Of a DNA stretch of 24,590 nt, positions 24,454 through 24,590 are shown piece after piece. Where the stretch lies: assembly GCA_964460075.1 (NCBI GenBank), contig CAYWPC010000029.1:1-24590 (forward strand), written 5' to 3'. The DNA comes from JAMBLL01 sp964460075. GTDB taxonomy: Bacteria; Actinomycetota; Acidimicrobiia; Spongiisociales; UBA5794. Under the pieces are notes generated by a model. The model was not told where the DNA came from. It ran no database searches and saw only the letters and a program-made list of their open reading frames with translations. A program made the translations under genes and the position numbers. Positions within the stretch are counted from its first letter, which is position 1, and every line of letters begins with the position of its first letter.

Positions 24454-24590
24454 ATGTTCCCCAATGAGCTAGCACGACAGCAACGGGCCAAGGTCCGTCT
24501 GGCGATCATTTTCGCGATCGCCGGACTGGGTGTCTTGGCCGTGTTGTCCTTCGTGCAAGAGCTTCCCCAACCGCTCTGGCTCTGGGTGTT
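24454..24590 (+). CDS. membrane protein, 5' part only (cut by window end)
   Basis: ATG 24454 follows AAGGAA (24444-24449) and stays open to the last base, giving 45 residues. It begins MFPNELARQQRAKVR, a basic cytoplasmic tail, followed by a membrane helix (about 16-34, LAIIFAIAGLGVLAVLSFV), then QELPQPLWLWV. It sits 50 nt after the micro-ORF on the same strand and is probably in the same transcript. The rest lies outside the window, so no family can be named. Confidence 0.6.
   Translation, partial: MFPNELARQQRAKVRLAIIFAIAGLGVLAVLSFVQELPQPLWLWV

Noticed and set aside
1..24590. Mobile elements, CRISPR arrays, tRNA or rRNA genes.
   Set aside because: No transposase, integrase, regular repeat-spacer array or cloverleaf-like sequence was seen in any gap, and nearly all gaps are under 160 nt.

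Overview
The window reads as a high-GC actinobacterial chromosome segment, most likely from Acidimicrobiia or a related lineage. The reasons are frequent GTG starts and possible TTG use, many 4-nt stop/start overlaps, a Thr-rich (TTTT-type) linker in a secreted lysozyme-fold protein, a homodimeric AceE-like E1, and LytR-CpsA-Psr proteins. This placement is inference from gene content and style; no rRNA or other phylogenetic marker is present. I see no tRNA, rRNA, CRISPR array, transposase or phage gene. This looks like chromosomal backbone rather than a mobile island.

Layout. 80-2413 (-): thiamine-diphosphate E1 enzyme of the AceE type. 2547-4543 (+): a parvulin-type foldase lipoprotein and a secreted M23-like protein with two peptidoglycan-binding repeats. 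4550-6370 (-): the ribosome-associated GTPase TypA/BipA. It is divergent from 6514-9866 (+), two tandem paralogous LytR-CpsA-Psr (LCP) glycopolymer ligases with an unusual multi-helix N-terminus. The divergent gap holds a perfect 23-bp inverted repeat around a 3-nt loop. 9999-12461 (+): a membrane PAS-PAS-GAF sensor histidine kinase with no adjacent response regulator. Its stop overlaps the convergent zwf by 6 nt.

From 20617 down to 12456 eight minus-strand genes run head to tail: a membrane-anchored lytic transglycosylase, a small membrane helix-hairpin-helix protein, rlmN, bcp, galU, tal, pgi and zwf. galU/bcp, pgi/tal and zwf/pgi each overlap by 4 nt. The last three are a sugar-phosphate unit: Tal and Pgi feed or drain fructose-6-P, and Zwf commits glucose-6-P to the oxidative pentose phosphate route. 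GalU draws the same hexose-P pool, via glucose-1-P, to UDP-glucose for envelope polymers.

20774-21706 (+) encodes a secreted, C-terminally membrane-anchored protein that looks like an inactivated gluzincin (peptidase-MA-like) protease. 21710-23943 (-) is a translationally coupled pair, an uncharacterised 210-aa protein and a gamma-glutamyltransferase-family enzyme. The last 650 bases hold a 370-nt gene-free leader or promoter region with small dyads, a well-supported 29-codon hydrophobic micro-ORF, and the start of another membrane protein cut by the window edge.

The recurring theme is cell-envelope assembly (LCP ligases, M23-like protein, lytic transglycosylase, foldase lipoprotein, GalU) mixed with central sugar metabolism. 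The parts least explained by known families are the 6420-6468 palindrome, the pseudo-protease, the 210-aa/GGT pair, and the micro-ORF with its long leader.
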